Assembly: GCF_009208775.1 (NCBI RefSeq)
Contig: NZ_WFLM01000001.1
Location: 475,325 to 539,324 of the forward strand
Reading direction: 5' to 3'
Source: Silvanigrella paludirubra
GTDB lineage: Bacteria; Bdellovibrionota_B; Oligoflexia; Silvanigrellales; Silvanigrellaceae
DNA: 64,000 nucleotides
Shown here one piece after another: positions 8,469 to 16,300 of this stretch. A program made the position numbers and the translations under genes. Each line of letters begins with the position of its first letter. Positions within the stretch are counted from its first letter, which is position 1. The notes under the pieces are model-generated. The model saw only the letters and a list, made by a program, of their open reading frames with translations, had not been told where the DNA came from and ran no database searches.

Positions 8469-9599
8469 ATGTATAACAAAGAAGTTAAAGATATAAAAAT
8501 TTCTCAAAGAATTAGCGGAATCGATTCTTTAAGAGGAATAGCAGCTATTATTATGGCTCTTTTTCATGCAAATTCTGCCTTTGGTTTAAATTTTAATGTC
8601 CCTAATTTTAGATTAGATATTTTCTTTATATTAAGTGGGATTATAATGGCACTAGTTTATGAAGATAAAATATATAGTGGAAAAATTAATTTTAAAGATT
8701 ATTTTGTAAAAAGAATCTCAAGATTGCTACCTTTGCATTATATTACATTATTTTTGACATTAATTTTATTTATATTATATATTATTTCAGGTAAATCTTA
8801 CTTGGTTCCTCCTGAAAGTAATATTTTTACTTTTTTTCTTCATCTTTTTCTTCTTCAAAATATTGGATTAACTGAGACTCTTACTTGGAATTATGTTTCT
8901 TGGTCAATTTCAGCTCAAATAATTATTGAAACTATTTGGTTTTATTTTTTGTATAAGAAAAATAAATCATCATATTTATATTTGTTTGTAATTATAATCT
9001 GCATGTTTATTATAATTAAATCTTTTGGTTTAGGCTTTGTTGATGTTGCATCGAATCCTAGTATAATTTATATTAATGCTGGTATGTTAAGATATTTAAT
9101 GGATTTTTGTATTGGAGTGTTAATTTATAGATTTTTCTGTGTTAGATTTAAAATGTTTTATATGATTCCGAATTATATTTTAAATGTTATTTCTCTTATA
9201 ATAATGATATATCTTATAACAATTTGGACCTTCAAAAACTTATATTTTGAAGGTTCAGATTTTGTTAATGCTTTATTTGTTTATCCTTTATTAATTTGTA
9301 TTTGTATTAATAACAAAACGATTCTTAGTAAAATTATAAATACTTATTTTCTATCTTATTTAGGAAAAATCGCATATTCAATATTTCTGATTCATCCTTT
9401 AATTATTGTATTATCATGGAAGATTCAAAAATATTTTGATTTTCATTGGATTCTATTGCTTTGTTTATATTATTTTATATTAATTGTAGCATCCCATCTT
9501 TCATATAATTTTATAGAAATTCCAGGAGCAAGATTAGTAAATAAAATATTTGAAAAAGTTAAAAAAAGAAAAAATTATGTAATAAAAATAAACAATTGA
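8469..9599 (+). CDS. Acyltransferase family 3 (OafA/YrhL-type) membrane protein
   Basis: Integral membrane acyltransferase of 376 residues that would transfer an acyl group, often acetyl, to a surface sugar or lipid. The N-terminus has the family signature IDSLRGIAAIIMALFHANSA, with the conserved His in the first membrane segment, followed by RLDIFFILSGIIMA and then RISRLLPLHY. About ten hydrophobic segments follow, and a Lys-rich tail closes the protein, as is usual for Acyl_transf_3. No Shine-Dalgarno sequence is obvious before the ATG. It stands alone, between two halves of a broken IS3 element, so it may have been acquired or trapped there. No polysaccharide genes are adjacent, and the acceptor is unknown. 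Confidence 0.85.
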   Translation: MYNKEVKDIKISQRISGIDSLRGIAAIIMALFHANSAFGLNFNVPNFRLDIFFILSGIIMALVYEDKIYSGKINFKDYFVKRISRLLPLHYITLFLTLILFILYIISGKSYLVPPESNIFTFFLHLFLLQNIGLTETLTWNYVSWSISAQIIIETIWFYFLYKKNKSSYLYLFVIIICMFIIIKSFGLGFVDVASNPSIIYINAGMLRYLMDFCIGVLIYRFFCVRFKMFYMIPNYILNVISLIIMIYLITIWTFKNLYFEGSDFVNALFVYPLLICICINNKTILSKIINTYFLSYLGKIAYSIFLIHPLIIVLSWKIQKYFDFHWILLLCLYYFILIVASHLSYNFIEIPGARLVNKIFEKVKKRKNYVIKINN

Positions 9600-9727
9600 T
9601 AAATGAGATTAATGTTTAAGTGTAAAATTTTAAAGTGATTTATATTATATATTATGATCGTGATCCAACTTTACAGATGATACTTTTTTCCTAAGAAAAG
9701 GTGATACGATCCTTAAAAAGAAGGCTG

Positions 9728-9815
9728 TTATATTACATAATTTTCTTCATATTCTAAAGGTGCATGATAATCAAGGGCAGAGTCAGCACGAATTCGATTA
9801 TAAAACACCTCTATA
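9728..9815 (-). mobile_element. IS3-family transposase C-terminal remnant
   Basis: On the minus strand the bases read IEVFYNRIRADSALDYHAP then LEYEENYVI and a stop, which is the typical end of an IS3-family OrfB (pattern IEVFYNR.R.HS.L.Y.SP.EYE). It is cut off at about 9815, exactly where a copy of the chemoreceptor 3' end begins. The bases 9656-9727 may include the element's right terminal repeat, but no partner was found. Confidence 0.7.
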
Positions 9816-10010
9816 CAAATAAAAAAAACTCAAGTTTTGTTGAAGTTGTAAGTTCGGTAAATACAGCAGGTGAAATAAATAATCAAACATTTGATGAAAT
9901 GAAAACCTTAATTTTATTTGCAAAAAAAATAGATTTACAGTGTGATAAATTAAAGAATATTATGGAATTAATGTATAATATAATTCTTGGTCAAAAAGAT
10001 AAAATAAAAT
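9815..10010 (+). pseudogene. Duplicated 3' end of chemoreceptor 2
   Basis: This stretch is a near copy of 6898-7098, the last 65 or so codons of chemoreceptor 2, with a few substitutions and a 10-base deletion at the stop. It continues into the 3' end of the BamA-like gene just as 6898-7135 does, so the two places share the junction between a chemoreceptor and a BamA-like gene. It has no start, signalling tip or membrane segments and cannot encode a receptor. Confidence 0.75.
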
Positions 10011-11318
10011 TTAAAATAATTGAGTTAAGCCAAAGCTTAATCCGTTTAGCTTAAATGGAGTAATAGTTTGTGCATAATCTATTCTTACAGCTATTTTATT
10101 TATATTTTTAAATGGAATTCTAATTCCCATTCCATAACTAGATGCGCTTTGTTTGGAAATAATTTGATTCACATCGTTTCCTGTATTTGCCATATCAAAA
10201 AAGGGAACTACTTGAAAAGCAAAAGTATTACCTTCCCAAGCAGTATATCTGAATTCAAAATTGAGATAATAAGCTGTTTTCCCATTAAATTGGCTATAAT
10301 TAAATCCTCTAACTTTATCTAAACCTCCCAAGAATGTGAGTTTAATTGGGTTATTAGAATCAGTGCCATAAAATCCAAGGCGAGTTGCAATATATGTGCT
10401 TTTTAAGAAAGAGATAGGATAAAATCCTAAAATAGTTGCTGTTGTTTCATTATAATCTTCTTTATTTGAATTTGTTAAATTTAATCCTGCGGTTGAATTT
10501 ATCAATGAAGTAAATTGAACCCCACTTTGAGTTAATTCATTAAAGTTAATAATGCCTAAGTTTAGTCTTGATTGCAAAGAAACAGTAGTATAGCTATAAG
10601 GGGTTTTAATATTATTTTGTTGATTTATATTTACTTCATCTGTACTTAAAATATCATTTATTTCACTAGATTCTTGATATAAAATACCTCCACCATAATC
10701 AAAATAATCAGTAAATTTCCAGAGAAAATAAGGATTAATAGAAGATCCTTTGAATGATAAGTATCCTATTTCTTTGCTATTTGAGTCAAAATAGATATCC
10801 TTTTTATTAATGACATTAGCTATTATTCCCATTATAACATTATTATCAAAGGCATAATTATCTAATAATGATAACGATAAATTTGGTTTATTGTTTTCAA
10901 CTTTTATATTAAAATTAGCGATATAAAGTTCATTAAAAAGATTGGTATCAAAAACACCAACAGAATAATATGAAGTTCCCCCTCCAGAACCTGCTATTAG
11001 ATAAGGGATAATTGTCCATTTTTTTTCCATGTTAAAAACGATTTTTATTTCATTTTTACTTTCTTTAACTTCAATAATTTCTGCAGTTACATTTGTAAAA
11101 ACAGTCGTGTTTTTTATATTTTGGATAGCATTATCTATTTTCGATTTATTGTATTCTTCCCCACTTTTCAATTGAGTTATACTTTTTAAAGTTTCAATTG
11201 ATGTATTTTCATTGCCTTTAAATTCGATCTCTTTTATTTTTCTAGTTTCAGAAAAACATTCAGAAAAAATAAATATTTCAATTACAATAATCGCTAAAAT
11301 AAATTTATTTTTAAACAT
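10011..11318 (-). CDS. BamA/TamA-like outer-membrane protein with one POTRA domain
   Basis: Predicted 435-residue outer-membrane protein. A signal peptide (MFKNKFILAIIVIEIFIFSE) is followed at about residues 25-95 by a POTRA-like fold (IKEIEFKGNENTSIETLKS, later FTNVTAEIIEV). From about 105 on there are alternating beta-strands, with the conserved-looking FLGGLDKVRGFNYSQF segment that resembles the G-x-RGF motif of Omp85 L6 loops. The chain ends in GLTQLF, a BAM-recognised terminal Phe. One POTRA and a short barrel make it much smaller than housekeeping BamA, so it is more likely a lineage-specific Omp85 relative in protein or lipid insertion. A broken copy lies at 7099-7562. Confidence 0.75.
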   Translation of the reverse strand: MFKNKFILAIIVIEIFIFSECFSETRKIKEIEFKGNENTSIETLKSITQLKSGEEYNKSKIDNAIQNIKNTTVFTNVTAEIIEVKESKNEIKIVFNMEKKWTIIPYLIAGSGGGTSYYSVGVFDTNLFNELYIANFNIKVENNKPNLSLSLLDNYAFDNNVIMGIIANVINKKDIYFDSNSKEIGYLSFKGSSINPYFLWKFTDYFDYGGGILYQESSEINDILSTDEVNINQQNNIKTPYSYTTVSLQSRLNLGIINFNELTQSGVQFTSLINSTAGLNLTNSNKEDYNETTATILGFYPISFLKSTYIATRLGFYGTDSNNPIKLTFLGGLDKVRGFNYSQFNGKTAYYLNFEFRYTAWEGNTFAFQVVPFFDMANTGNDVNQIISKQSASSYGMGIRIPFKNINKIAVRIDYAQTITPFKLNGLSFGLTQLF

Positions 11319-11452
11319 TTAAAAAACCTAAGTGAAATAGTTAATATAAAGTAATTTTCAGGTTTTACTATTAAATTTTTATTTTTTCAATAGGTTAAGG
11401 AGAATAATAAATTTTTTATTATTTGCTATAAAATTCAAAATTATGAAATTAG

Positions 11453-12766
11453 TCATTTGATTTTTTTAATACATTTGAATCTTACAATGTTATAGACTTC
11501 AGTTTCGATTGGGTGTATTTCAAATTTATTTTTTAAATAAAAATTTACATTTTCTTCATCCGTATCTACTTCTATTTTTTTATTAAATTTGTTATAAATA
11601 TAGTTTAAAAAATAGGAACCTATTTTTCTTCCTCTTAGTTCTTCTTTTATAGATAAATGCTTGATTAGTATTTTATCATCTAGAATATGTGCTGCAAGAA
11701 TTCCAATAAGTTCTTTTTCTGAAGATGAAATATGTGAATTAAATTCAGAATAAATGGCATACATTTTTAATGGAGATTCTTTATTTTTTGTGTATTTATC
11801 AATTAATTTATTGAGTCTATCTTCATCATGAAAATGCAATGACTTATTTAAGTGAAATTTAATTTCAGATTTATTAAAATTATCTTGTGAATTTAATTGA
11901 ATGATTGTTAAATTTATTTGTTTTATATAATTATTAAAATAGTTATTATAAGCAGAATTCATAAGCTTTATCAGGCATGATTTTCCAGAAAAAAACACTT
12001 CATTGGAATAAATATTTAATGTAGTAAACGAAATTTTTTGAATTAAAATTTCTTCTTTAAATTTATTTCCCTTTAAAATTAAATTCCCTTGGCTATCAAA
12101 AATGGAAGCATAACCTGAACAAATATATTTGCCATCAAAATCCCAAATAATATCGCTTGTAATAAGCCATACTTTGTTTTCGTAGGCTCTTGTGATGTAA
12201 TTCGTTCTTTTTTCAAGATGTTCAGAAATAGTTTGAAAATTTTTGTTCTTATTATAGGATAGACAAAATATAATTTGTGCATTTTGTAGAGCAAGTATTC
12301 TTGCAGGTTCTATAAAAGAGGCATCTGTAGAAATGATAATTCCATATTTGATTCCTTTTTTTTCAAATATAGGAAATGATATTCCGCAGCTAAAATAATC
12401 AAAAGGTGGATGAGAATATGATTTTCTATATTTTCCAATACATAATCCACTTTCAATAACAACAGCTGTGCTATAAATTTTATTATTTTCTTCTTCAATT
12501 AATCCTAGGATCAGTGTTGTTTTAAAATTTTTAATACTCTCACAAAAATCTTTAAAATATTTTTCACTCAAATTTATTGAATTTTGGGAAGCGTCATTAA
12601 AATTTTCGAAAATACCCTGTAAAAAGCATTCAGGCATGCATAAAATATCTACATGATTATTTTCGCAAAATATTAAAGAATCTTTAATTTTATTTTGATT
12701 ATAATTTAAATTTTTTTCTTTAATTTTTCCTTGAAATGTAGCTATTATTAAATTATTATTTTCCAT
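11453..12766 (-). CDS. Nitrilase-like domain fused to a GNAT domain, catalytic Cys replaced by Ser
   Basis: 437-residue cytoplasmic fusion. Residues 5-250 form a carbon-nitrogen hydrolase domain. Of its Glu-Lys-Cys triad, E46 (MPECF) and K115 (GKYRKSY) are in place, but the nucleophile position of the usual ICYD motif reads ISTD, giving S146 (codon TCT). The rest of that helix (FIEPARILAL) is normal, so the alignment is clear. Residues about 335-420 look like a GNAT N-acetyltransferase, with LRGRKIGSYFL as the acetyl-CoA loop. With Ser at the nucleophile, amide hydrolysis is likely lost or altered; the domain may now only bind a substrate that the GNAT half acetylates. It is a single gene with no obvious operon. 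Confidence 0.75.
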   Translation of the reverse strand: MENNNLIIATFQGKIKEKNLNYNQNKIKDSLIFCENNHVDILCMPECFLQGIFENFNDASQNSINLSEKYFKDFCESIKNFKTTLILGLIEEENNKIYSTAVVIESGLCIGKYRKSYSHPPFDYFSCGISFPIFEKKGIKYGIIISTDASFIEPARILALQNAQIIFCLSYNKNKNFQTISEHLEKRTNYITRAYENKVWLITSDIIWDFDGKYICSGYASIFDSQGNLILKGNKFKEEILIQKISFTTLNIYSNEVFFSGKSCLIKLMNSAYNNYFNNYIKQINLTIIQLNSQDNFNKSEIKFHLNKSLHFHDEDRLNKLIDKYTKNKESPLKMYAIYSEFNSHISSSEKELIGILAAHILDDKILIKHLSIKEELRGRKIGSYFLNYIYNKFNKKIEVDTDEENVNFYLKNKFEIHPIETEVYNIVRFKCIKKIK

Positions 12767-12928
12767 ATAATCAACTTAAAGTTTAAATATTAGTTATAAA
12801 ATAAAAATGAATGATATTAGAATTCATTTTTATTTTATAACTAATACATAAAATGGATGATTTAATCAAATTTATTTATATGATATTGTTTTGTGATTTT
12901 AAGTGTATGATTTTTTGGGTGTTAAAAG

Positions 12929-12963
12929 AAACAAAGGGGATAAAACTTTTATCTCCTTTGTTT
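12929..12963. terminator. Strong bidirectional hairpin terminator
   Basis: AAACAAAGGGGATAAAA (12929-12945) pairs with TTTTATCTCCTTTGTTT (12947-12963) over 17 base pairs with a single G-U, followed by a T-rich tail on the plus strand. It sits behind the small minus-strand peptide gene and can stop transcripts in either direction. Confidence 0.75.
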
Positions 12964-12997
12964 TTATTTTTATAGATAATAAATTTTGAAATAAAAT

Positions 12998-13099
12998 TTA
13001 TTTTTGTATTTCTTTTTTATCTATTTGTATGAAGTTTGTATTTTTATGAGATGCAAAAAAAGCTAAGCAAATTAATAAAAATATATAGTATTTAATCAT
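12998..13099 (-). CDS. 33-residue hydrophobic peptide
   Basis: A short frame with an excellent ribosome-binding site (AAAGGAGAACTAC just before the ATG at 13099). It encodes MIKYYIFLLICLAFFASHK and then a polar, Lys-rich tail of 14 residues. The first half is a single membrane segment or signal sequence. It has its own downstream terminator at 12929-12963, which makes a real transcription unit more likely. The sequence resembles no family I know. It could be a small membrane protein, a type I toxin-like peptide or a lipoprotein-like fragment (Cys11). No antisense RNA is evident. Reality of the gene rests on the ribosome-binding site and terminator only. Confidence 0.4.
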   Translation of the reverse strand: MIKYYIFLLICLAFFASHKNTNFIQIDKKEIQK

Positions 13100-13563
13100 G
13101 TAGTTCTCCTTTATAATTATATAATAGTATATAATTTTCCTATTTTATATTTATATTTTAATTAAATCAATTAAAAATTTGTGTTATTTTAAATAAATTT
13201 GTAATATATCAATAATATCATGTAATAATAATTTCTATTTTTGTTTATTTAAGTTAAATTGTTAATTTATCGCTTGTTTTAATTGTATAAAAAACATAAG
13301 AAATTCTTTTTAATGATTAATGGTGGTTAGGATGCCATTCTATAATAATCTTAAGTAACTATAATCTTTTGAAAAATATTTATTTTTAAGTAAAAATAAA
13401 ATTAGAATTAAATATATTTTACTATAAATAGGTAAAAATTTTTTCATTGTTTATTTGATTATTAGGCAATAATTTCATATTTGATTTCCCTATAACTGGT
13501 GTATTTTAATATAAAATTAGATCTGTAAAATTAATTTAATAAGATAATTTATGGAGGTTTTTT
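13100..13563. other. AT-rich intergenic region
   Basis: About 460 bases without an open frame or a recognisable repeat. It is more than 75% A+T by eye and presumably holds divergent promoters for the small peptide gene on the left and the barrel protein on the right. GGAGG at 13553-13557 is the ribosome-binding site of the latter. Confidence 0.4.
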
Positions 13564-14220
13564 ATTAATTTACATAAAATATTTATATACATTAATATGC
13601 TTTTTAGTGCTAATATCTGCTTTTCTCAGGAATTTTCTAGTTCTGGTGGCGGCAAAATAGATTTACTAGTAAGTGGCGGTTATACTGCAATTAAAATTCA
13701 AAGTAACACATACACTGGTTACGAAGCTGGAATAAAGTTGCTTGTTCCGTTTATGACTTCAAAAGATTTTTATGTTGGTCTGGGTGCTAAATATGATTAT
13801 GCGACATTTGATCCTCCTTCTACTCAATCTCAAGTTTCATTTAGTCATCAATATGACTCGTTTTTAGCTGGACTCGATTTTGGTTACAAATTCACAACTT
13901 CGTTATTAGACATTTTAATTAATCCCTATGCCTATTACTCATTTTATGATACTTGGCTTCAAACAACGACAACCGCAACTTTCCAACAGACATATTCACC
14001 TTATATTATCCATAATCTAAATTATGGGATTGGCCTTTGTCTACTTTTTAAAATTATGTTTGATTCTAACACTGGATTATATCTTGGTCCTAGCGGTTAT
14101 TATTCGAATGCTTATATGGTTTACCAAAATGCAACAGATAGTAAAGGTAACAAATATGCGGGAGGTGAAGGGTCTTATTCTTTATATACAGCTAATTTTA
14201 CCGTGGGAATGTTCTTTTAA
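13564..14220 (+). CDS. Small outer-membrane beta-barrel-like protein with a probable ATT start
   Basis: About 218 residues from a proposed ATT start at 13564. The first ATG in frame, at 13597, has no ribosome-binding site and begins inside the hydrophobic core of the signal sequence. ATT at 13564 lies six bases behind a perfect GGAGG (13553-13557) and gives NLHKIFIYINMLFSANIC after the initiator, a normal signal peptide cleaved near FSQ. The mature chain alternates aromatic and small polar residues in strands (SGGYTAIKIQ, FYVGLGAKYDYA, LAGLDFGYKF, YSLYTANFTVGMFF) and ends in Phe, as expected for an OmpW/OmpA-type eight-stranded barrel. No specific family was recognised. Confidence 0.6.
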   Translation: MNLHKIFIYINMLFSANICFSQEFSSSGGGKIDLLVSGGYTAIKIQSNTYTGYEAGIKLLVPFMTSKDFYVGLGAKYDYATFDPPSTQSQVSFSHQYDSFLAGLDFGYKFTTSLLDILINPYAYYSFYDTWLQTTTTATFQQTYSPYIIHNLNYGIGLCLLFKIMFDSNTGLYLGPSGYYSNAYMVYQNATDSKGNKYAGGEGSYSLYTANFTVGMFF

Positions 14221-14345
14221 TTTATTTTGAATCCTCTCTCTTTCTATTTTTAAATGAATTCATTATATTTAATTTATATTTGCAAATAAAATAGAAATCC
14301 TGTATTAATTTCTGTTCTATCTTCAGAAAGAAGGAGATTAATGAC

Positions 14346-14828
14346 ATGATTTTATTGCAAACAAAAATAAATTCCCTAATTGGAGATCTTTATCTTGTTG
14401 CTTCAGAAAAAGGTTTAAAAGGTGTTTATTGGCAAAAACAACCCTATCAATTTCATGATTATAAAAATGAAAAAATAAATTATATTTTATCTCAAACAGA
14501 AAAACAGCTATCGGAATATTTTTCGGGTCATCGTCGTGAATTTAATTTAGATCTCGATATAGTAGGTACCCCTTTCCAAAAAAAAGTTTGGAACCAATTG
14601 CTTAAGATTCCTTATGGAACTACTTTTTCTTATCTTGAAATTTCGAAACAGATTGACAATGAAAAAGCGTTTCGAGCAGTAGGTAATGCAAATGGAAAAA
14701 ATCCATTTAGTATAATTATTCCTTGTCACCGTGTGATTGCTTCTGACGGATCTTTGGGGGGTTATGCTGGTGGAGTTGATAGAAAAATAAAATTATTAAA
14801 TTTAGAAAAAAATAGGGCTTGTTTATAA
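14346..14828 (+). CDS. ogt: Methylated-DNA--protein-cysteine methyltransferase
   Basis: 160-residue DNA repair protein that removes alkyl groups from O6-alkylguanine by transferring them irreversibly to its own Cys. The acceptor motif IIPCHRVI is present near residue 127, followed by GSLGGYAGG, and the DNA-binding wing-helix precedes it (FQKKVWNQLLKIPYGTTFSY, FRAVGNANGKNP). The length is typical of Ogt, without the Ada regulatory domain. GAAGGAGATTAATGAC provides a strong ribosome-binding site; an overlapping ATG at 14341 stops after two codons. It converges on recA, with a shared hairpin terminator between them. Confidence 0.93.
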   Translation: MILLQTKINSLIGDLYLVASEKGLKGVYWQKQPYQFHDYKNEKINYILSQTEKQLSEYFSGHRREFNLDLDIVGTPFQKKVWNQLLKIPYGTTFSYLEISKQIDNEKAFRAVGNANGKNPFSIIIPCHRVIASDGSLGGYAGGVDRKIKLLNLEKNRACL

Positions 14829-14852
14829 AAACCCTTATACATTGCGCTTATG

Positions 14853-14888
14853 TTTAAAGGTAACAAGTATATTCTTGTTACCTTTAAA
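14853..14888. terminator. Convergent terminator between ogt and recA
   Basis: A perfect 15-base-pair stem: TTTAAAGGTAACAAG (14853-14867), six-base loop, CTTGTTACCTTTAAA (14874-14888). It is centred between the two facing stop codons and, being symmetric, can serve both genes. Confidence 0.75.
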
Positions 14889-14915
14889 AATTTTATGAGC
14901 CTGTGGGATAAGTTT

Positions 14916-16079
14916 TTATTCTGCAGTTGCTGTCGCCCCGGCACCGCGGCGTCCAGGTTTTGCTGGTGTAGATTGTGAAGAAGGAAGAACTTGTGTTGCT
15001 CCTGGAAGGGATTTTACACCGGATTCTTCTGAAGAGCTTTCACTGTCAGAGGATGTTGCTGTTTTAATTAAATTAGCGCGCGCTCTAACAGCTGTTTCTA
15101 TTTTTGCTAATGTCTCTGGGTGTTCTCGCAAATATTCTTTTGCGTTTTCTCTTCCTTGTCCAAGGCGTTCTCCATTGTAAGTAAACCAAGTTCCGCTTTT
15201 TTGAATGATTTCGGCATCAGGTGAAGAAGCAAGATCAAGAAGATCTCCTTCTCTGCTAATTCCTTGTCCAAACATAATGTCAAACTCAACTTCTTTAAAT
15301 GGCGCTGCCACTTTGTTTTTTACAACTTTTACTTTTGTGCGATGCCCTGTGGTGTCATTTCCATTTTTAATGGCAGCCGCTCTACGGACTTCTAGGCGTA
15401 CAGAGGAATAAAACTTAAGCGCTTGGCCACCCGTTGTTGTTTCGGGATTGCCAAATACAACTCCAATTTTCATACGAACTTGGTTGATAAAAATAACGCA
15501 GCAGTTTGTTTTAGAAATGCTTCCTGTCAGCTTACGAAGTGCTTGGCTCATAAGACGTGCTTGAAGACCCATGTGGCTGTCGCCCATTTCGCCTTCAATT
15601 TCTGCTCTTGGAGTAAGAGCAGCAACGGAGTCGACAACAATGAGATCCACTGCGCCACTACGAACAAGCATATCAACGATTTCAAGTGCTTGTTCTCCAT
15701 TGTCGGGTTGGGAAACAAGAAGATCAGAAGTGTTTACACCAATTTTACGTGCATAACCAACATCAAGAGCATGTTCGGCATCAATAAAAGCAGCGATACC
15801 TCCCTTTTTTTGGCATTCGGCAATGGCATGTAGCGTGAGTGTTGTTTTACCACTGGACTCCGTCCCATAAATTTCGACAATACGCCCTTTTGGAATGCCG
15901 CCCACGCCAAGGGCAACATCAAGGCTAATAGAGCCTGTAGGGATTACCTGTATTTCCTGAGCAATTTTTGATTCATCGGAAAGGCGCATGATCGTGCCTT
16001 TCCCAAATTGTTTTTCTACAGATTGGAATAAGGTTTCGAGAGCCTTAAATTTATTCGCATTCGATTCAACAGCCGACAT
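14916..16079 (-). CDS. recA: Recombinase RecA
   Basis: 387-residue RecA, the ATP-dependent strand-exchange protein and co-protease for SOS repressors. The Walker A loop is GTESSGKTT near residue 71, Walker B is [10 protein letters not shown], the L1 loop is [16 protein letters not shown], and the L2 loop carries [20 protein letters not shown]. The C-terminal part has [20 protein letters not shown] and a Ser/Ala/Pro-rich tail that is longer than average. Base composition is visibly richer in G+C than the accessory regions, as expected for a core gene. The ATG at 16079 follows AAAGGAGAAGACC. It is transcribed away from ddl. Confidence 0.97.
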   Translation of the reverse strand: MSAVESNANKFKALETLFQSVEKQFGKGTIMRLSDESKIAQEIQVIPTGSISLDVALGVGGIPKGRIVEIYGTESSGKTTLTLHAIAECQKKGGIAAFIDAEHALDVGYARKIGVNTSDLLVSQPDNGEQALEIVDMLVRSGAVDLIVVDSVAALTPRAEIEGEMGDSHMGLQARLMSQALRKLTGSISKTNCCVIFINQVRMKIGVVFGNPETTTGGQALKFYSSVRLEVRRAAAIKNGNDTTGHRTKVKVVKNKVAAPFKEVEFDIMFGQGISREGDLLDLASSPDAEIIQKSGTWFTYNGERLGQGRENAKEYLREHPETLAKIETAVRARANLIKTATSSDSESSSEESGVKSLPGATQVLPSSQSTPAKPGRRGAGATATAE

Positions 16080-16120
16080 GGTCTTCTCCTTTTATTGCAA
16101 AGATAAATTGCACATGCTTA

Positions 16121-16149
16121 GATATAGATAGGTATTCGATAACGTGCAA
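16121..16149 (-). promoter_or_regulatory. Probable recA promoter
   Basis: On the minus strand TTGCAC (complement of 16144-16149) is followed after exactly 17 bases by TATATC (complement of 16121-16126), about 40 bases ahead of the recA ATG. This is a good housekeeping-sigma promoter. Confidence 0.5.
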
Positions 16150-16164
16150 CCAGGTACTTGTGTA

Positions 16165-16188
16165 GTATGCTTCCTTTGGGAAGGATAC
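16165..16188. promoter_or_regulatory. Inverted repeat upstream of recA
   Basis: GTATGCTTCC (16165-16174), four-base spacer, GGAAGGATAC (16179-16188): a 10-base inverted repeat with one mismatch, just upstream of the recA -35. It is a candidate operator, possibly for a LexA-type repressor, although it does not match the LexA boxes I know from other groups. Confidence 0.35.
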
Positions 16189-16300
16189 CATACATTTGTA
16201 TTATCTATTTTTTCATAACCCTTGTTCAGTTTCAATTCAAGTGGGGTAAGTGTATTTTCCAATTTGGGTGTATGATTTTTGTAAAAGAGGGAGAGAAAAA

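Noticed and set aside
9764-10054. 96-residue frame overlapping the chemoreceptor fragment
   Set aside because: The first part is antisense IS3 transposase and the rest is a truncated receptor tail; there is no start signal, so I call it a pseudogene.
10068-10322. 84-residue plus-strand open frame
   Set aside because: Lies wholly antisense to the well-supported BamA-like gene and resembles the frame over the decayed copy, which explains its apparent conservation.
15423-15833. 136-residue plus-strand open frame inside recA
   Set aside because: Antisense shadow of a strongly conserved gene, caused by its codon bias.
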